Assembly (NCBI GenBank): GCA_046086225.1
Contig: JBJSXF010000176.1
Coordinates: forward strand, 1 to 8,932
Source of the DNA: JBJSXF01 sp046086225
Lineage (GTDB): Bacteria; Actinomycetota; Acidimicrobiia; IMCC26256; PALSA-610
Direction: 5' to 3'
DNA length: 8,932 nucleotides
Shown: in pieces, positions 6,600 to 8,932 of the stretch
Position numbering within the stretch: the stretch's first letter is position 1
Layout of the letters: every line of letters starts with the position of its first letter
Program-made: the position numbers and the translations under genes
The notes under the pieces: generated by a model
Database searches by the model: none
Seen by the model: only the letters and a program-made list of their open reading frames with translations
Told to the model about the DNA's origin: nothing

Positions 6600-7202
6600 G
6601 TGGGTGCGCAGACCAGGGACGAGATCCTCGAGGTCGCGATGCGCCACCTCGACCAACGGGGCGCGATCGACTTTCGGGTCGACGAGGTCGTCGCCGACGC
6701 CGACGTTTCGAAGAGCTCGCTCTACCACTTCTTCGGAGGGCGCGAAGGACTCATCGATGCCGCCGAAAACGAGTGGTACCTCCGCTCGGTTGTCGGCGAG
6801 TACCGGAATTCGGTGCAGACCGCCGAAGACTGCGTGACTCCCGCAGAGTTCCAGGAGTTCGTGCGGGCTCAGATCGTGCGATCGCTCACGGAGTCATCCA
6901 ACGTTCTGGTGCGCCGCCGCCGCATCGCGGTGATCGCCCGGATGATCGGTGATGGTCGGGACGACACCAGGATCGCCGCAGTGCAAGCGGCGTTCATCGC
7001 CGGGATGGCGGAGATCGTGCGGTCGGCGCAGCGACGCGGACTGGTCGCCCCGACCCTCGACTGCGAGGCCTACGCGGCGTACGTCCACACCGCAACGCTC
7101 GGGCGGACGCTCACCGAACCCGGGTTCCCTGACACCGAACGGTGGCTCGACTTCGCGTGCGATGCCGCAGTCGCCCCCCTCGCTCGGGGGCTCACCGACT
7201 GA
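6600..7202 (+). CDS. TetR/AcrR-family transcriptional regulator
   Basis: A predicted dimeric DNA-binding repressor of about 200 residues, the usual TetR length. Numbering from the ATG at 6594 (202 residues), the helix-turn-helix lies at about 28-54: FRVDEVVADADVSKSSLYHF includes the recognition helix SKSSLYHFF (39-47), followed by GGREGLIDAA. The remaining, mostly helical part (about 60-200) is the ligand/dimer domain, too divergent to name a ligand. I prefer the GTG at 6600 because GGAGG (6587-6591) is then 8 nt away; the ATG at 6594 would leave only 1-2 nt and add two residues. If GATAAT at 6579-6584 is the -10, the transcript would start near 6591 and a nearly leaderless ATG start is possible. 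Divergent from the 559-residue gene (likely target, and probably autoregulated) and convergent with the TerB-Coq4 gene 18 nt downstream. Confidence 0.92.
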   Translation: MGAQTRDEILEVAMRHLDQRGAIDFRVDEVVADADVSKSSLYHFFGGREGLIDAAENEWYLRSVVGEYRNSVQTAEDCVTPAEFQEFVRAQIVRSLTESSNVLVRRRRIAVIARMIGDGRDDTRIAAVQAAFIAGMAEIVRSAQRRGLVAPTLDCEAYAAYVHTATLGRTLTEPGFPDTERWLDFACDAAVAPLARGLTD

Positions 7203-7217
7203 CAGCCGGCCTCCGGC
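7173..7217. terminator. paired hairpins at the TetR / TerB-Coq4 convergent junction
   Basis: Two GC-rich hairpins bracket the TetR stop: GCCCCC (7173-7178) with GGGGGC (7186-7191), 7-nt loop, inside the last codons; and GCCGG (7205-7209) with CCGGC (7213-7217), 3-nt loop, in the 18-nt gap. Neither has a T-tract. They may limit read-through between the convergent genes, but this is positional inference. Confidence 0.3.
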
Positions 7218-7220
7218 GGG

Positions 7221-8165
7221 TCAGGTGACAGGGAGCGGGGGCACGCCGAACCGGGCGCGCACCTCCTCGAGCGGCCGGTCGGCCAGGGCGAGGTGATCGG
7301 CGGTGGCGAAGTCGCCGGTGCACTGCGTGCCGCGGTGCAGAGCGATGGCGAACGTCTCGGCAACGCCGGGCCGAGCGAGGGTCTGGTCCTTCGGTGCGAT
7401 GTCGCCGAACTGCAGGATGCCGGCCTCGTGGATCGCCAGGTTGTTGAGGCAGAGCATCCAACTCACGTCGGTATCGGCCATTCCCATCTGAAACGCGCCG
7501 AGGGCCATCTCGCCCTCGGCGACCGGGTCGTAACCGGCGATGACGTGGTTCATGTCGTGGGCGAAGAAGAGGTAGACGTGGTCCGAGGGCGTTTGCCCGG
7601 GGGTCTCCAGGCCGAAGCGCTCGTGGAACGCGAGGAACTCGCGTCCCAGTGTGCCGTCGGGCAGGGTCGCGAAGTGGTCGAGCGCAACGAGGAGGCGCGG
7701 GTCGGCGAAGTCGCCGCGCTCCTGGGCATCTCGGAAGGTGGGCTCCGCGTCGGCAACGGCGAGGTCCTCCTGGAACCGCACGGCGTCGGCGCGGGCCCGT
7801 TCGACTCCGTCCCGTACGAGGTCGCGGGTCATCTCCAAGCCCATCCCGTCTACGGAGAGCGCCGAGGCGTAGGCCTCGACGCGATCGACCTGGCCGGCGG
7901 TGAGCGGGTGGCGACAGATCTCGAGCACGAAGAGCAGGTAGTGGAATCGGCGGGCGGCGGGCGTTCCGGCGAGGACGCGACCGGTCTCGGCCGGACCGAG
8001 GGGAGTGAGATCCGCCAGCAATAGGTCGCCGCGGCCCCAGACGTGGTGGGTGACCGCCGAGAGGATGCCGAGTTGCTCATCGGTCGGACCGCCGTCAACG
8101 TCGATCGCGCCGAGGAGGCCCCGTACAACGATCTCGACCTGATCGGGGGTGACGAGCCTCGTCAT
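7221..8165 (-). CDS. TerB-like / Coq4-domain fusion protein
   Basis: A 314-residue soluble protein. The C-terminal part (about 165-314) matches the Coq4 family: the motif HDxxH-x11-E is exact, with H203, D204, H207 and E219, within YLFFAHDMNHVIAG. It is followed by a helical region and a closing RPLEEVRARFGVPPLP (297-312) typical of Coq4 C-termini. In eukaryotes Coq4 belongs to the ubiquinone biosynthesis complex and has been linked to ring C1 processing; the motif binds a divalent metal. The N-terminal part (about 1-135) is all-helical with acidic turns (DVDGGPTDEQ at 22-31; RRFHYLLFVLEICRHPLT at 72-89; QVDRVEAYASALSVD at 92-106) and resembles the TerB/tellurite-resistance helical fold; this is a weaker call. 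The start has AGAGG 4-5 nt upstream. The frame extends to 8432, but into the divergent promoter and gene. Most actinobacteria use menaquinone, so the substrate is uncertain: perhaps another quinone or isoprenoid-linked metabolite. Divergent from the split-barrel protein gene. Confidence 0.85.
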   Translation of the reverse strand: MTRLVTPDQVEIVVRGLLGAIDVDGGPTDEQLGILSAVTHHVWGRGDLLLADLTPLGPAETGRVLAGTPAARRFHYLLFVLEICRHPLTAGQVDRVEAYASALSVDGMGLEMTRDLVRDGVERARADAVRFQEDLAVADAEPTFRDAQERGDFADPRLLVALDHFATLPDGTLGREFLAFHERFGLETPGQTPSDHVYLFFAHDMNHVIAGYDPVAEGEMALGAFQMGMADTDVSWMLCLNNLAIHEAGILQFGDIAPKDQTLARPGVAETFAIALHRGTQCTGDFATADHLALADRPLEEVRARFGVPPLPVT

Positions 8166-8314
8166 GGGACCTCTTCGGGGGCGGCGGGCCGACTCATCAC
8201 CGTACCGCCGGACTCGCGGCGTGGCTCGTCGGCCGTGCGGGGCGGAACGTTCGTCCGGGAGGGTGCGGACGCGGCATAGGTTCGACCGTTGCCGACCGTG
8301 TGGAGGTATGTGGC
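8166..8314. promoter_or_regulatory. divergent intergenic region between TerB-Coq4 and split-barrel genes
   Basis: These 149 nt must hold promoters for two outward genes. A perfect 8-bp palindrome GAACGTTC lies at 8245-8252 near the middle, and TAGGTT (8277-8282) fits a loose TANNNT -10 for the plus gene without a clear -35. No regulator can be assigned. Confidence 0.35.
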
Positions 8315-8878
8315 GTGACCTTGCTCCCGATGGCCGACGTGCCGTTTCCTCTGCCGACCGATCGCGACATGCTCCCGTCGGAACGGCGGCGTTTCGTCGA
8401 GACCCACCGCACGTGCGTGCTCGCGTACGCACGGCGCGACGACGGTCCGGCGCAGTCGGTCGTGTACTACATCCCGACCGACTCCGGTGAGTTGCTCATC
8501 GCCACGATGGGCGCACGCGCGAAGGCCAAGGCGGTCGAGCGCCTGGGCAAGGTCAGCTTGCTCGTGCTCGACGAGCAGTGGCCGGTCGGGTACCTGACCG
8601 TCTACTGCGATGCCGTGGTGGACCGCGATCCCGACCTCACGACCGACGTGGCGATGGCCGTTGCGGGCCGTATGTCGGGTCAGCCGCTCGGTGAGGAGGC
8701 GCGGCCGTTCGTCGAGGCGATGGTGAGGGAAGAGGGCCGGGTCGTGTTGCGCTGCCGCCCCTACGCAACCTTCGCAACCCCGCCCCGTCACCTGCACTCC
8801 AACGATCAAGCCGAGTCGGTGACCCACTGGCTGTCGGGTTCGGTGGCGTGGGATGCGGCCGATCCCGACCGGGTGTGA
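8315..8878 (+). CDS. pyridoxamine 5'-phosphate oxidase-like split-barrel protein (FMN/F420-type)
   Basis: A 187-residue protein of the flavin-reductase-like split-barrel superfamily, which binds FMN, F420, FAD or heme as a dimer and includes many actinobacterial F420-dependent reductases. Visible features: an N-terminal helix with LPSERRRFVETHRTCVLAYA (20-39) leading into strand 1; strand SVVYYIP (48-54); strand LLIATM (60-65) followed by the phosphate-contact segment RAKAKAVERLGKVSLLVLD (68-86), where RAK...V is typical of the family; and a core strand GYLTVYCDAVV (92-102). Helices (107-138) and a final strand RVVLRCRPY (142-150) complete the barrel. The tail 151-187 is polar. The reaction cannot be assigned and it is unlikely to be true PdxH. 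I chose GTG 8315 because GGAGG (8302-8306) is 8 nt upstream; GTG 8300 overlaps that SD and ATG 8330 is a weaker alternative. It diverges from the TerB-Coq4 gene, so a shared redox role is possible. Confidence 0.85.
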   Translation: MTLLPMADVPFPLPTDRDMLPSERRRFVETHRTCVLAYARRDDGPAQSVVYYIPTDSGELLIATMGARAKAKAVERLGKVSLLVLDEQWPVGYLTVYCDAVVDRDPDLTTDVAMAVAGRMSGQPLGEEARPFVEAMVREEGRVVLRCRPYATFATPPRHLHSNDQAESVTHWLSGSVAWDAADPDRV

Positions 8879-8907
8879 GTCGCAGCCGACGCCAGGAGAG
8901 TTGCGGG

Positions 8908-8932
8908 CGCCCCCGGCAGGATTCGAACCTGC
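8908..8932 (-). tRNA. tRNA 3' end, probably tRNA-Arg (partial)
   Basis: On the minus strand the last 25 nt read as a complete T-arm, GCAGG-TTCGAAT-CCTGC (8932-8916), followed by the 3' acceptor strand CGGGGGC (8915-8909) and discriminator G (8908). CCA is not encoded. The rest of the gene, including the anticodon, lies beyond the right edge. The implied 5' acceptor GCCCCCG and this T-arm resemble actinobacterial tRNA-Arg with CCG or CCT anticodon from memory; the amino-acid identity is therefore tentative, while the tRNA call is solid. The 29 nt between it and the split-barrel gene stop (8879-8907) hold nothing recognisable. Confidence 0.85.

Noticed and set aside
7293..8024. Plus-strand frame opposite the TerB-Coq4 gene
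   Set aside because: The minus strand carries the exact Coq4 metal motif; this frame is a shadow.
8245..8252. GAACGTTC palindrome as an SOS (LexA) box
   Set aside because: The actinobacterial LexA box needs GAAC and GTTC separated by four bases; here they are fused with no spacer.
8162..8827. Minus-strand frame opposite the split-barrel gene
   Set aside because: The plus strand shows the split-barrel pattern and an SD; the antisense translation is His/Arg-rich without domains.
1..8932. CRISPR arrays, insertion sequences or a defence system
   Set aside because: No spaced direct repeats, terminal inverted repeats, transposase, integrase or nuclease/helicase motifs were seen on either strand.

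Overview
High-GC DNA with frequent GTG starts, purine-rich Shine-Dalgarno (SD) sites and G/C-ending codons. The protein types (four-helix K+ channel, PAS-GGDEF enzyme, lipobox lipoprotein, TetR, split-barrel flavin/F420-type protein) fit an actinobacterium, perhaps Acidimicrobiia; that placement is inference, as no marker gene is present. The window looks chromosomal. I found no transposase, phage gene, CRISPR array or rRNA. Nine coding segments (one gene apparently split by a stop codon) and one partial tRNA cover nearly everything.

Left block (1-3284): two minus-strand membrane genes, a K+ channel (953-1522) followed after 37 nt by a multi-pass membrane protein (915 down to the left edge, incomplete). 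They probably form one operon. It diverges across 151 nt from a soluble triple-PAS diguanylate cyclase (1674-3284).

Middle block (3285-6496): a probable lipoprotein gene of unknown function reads in one frame from 3425 to 4759 but has an in-frame TAG at 3641-3643. It converges, across two hairpins, with a minus-strand gene for a 559-residue protein I cannot assign (4817-6496).

Right block (6497-8932): a TetR regulator (about 6600-7202) is transcribed divergently from the unknown 559-residue gene and is its natural candidate regulator. TetR converges with a minus-strand gene (7221-8165) whose product joins an N-terminal TerB-like helical region to a Coq4-type domain with an intact HDxxH-x11-E motif. 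That gene diverges from a pyridoxamine-oxidase-like split-barrel protein (8315-8878). The 3' end of a minus-strand tRNA, probably tRNA-Arg, closes the window.

Most worth following up: the TerB-Coq4 fusion in a lineage expected to use menaquinone, the amber-split lipoprotein, and the unknown protein paired with TetR.
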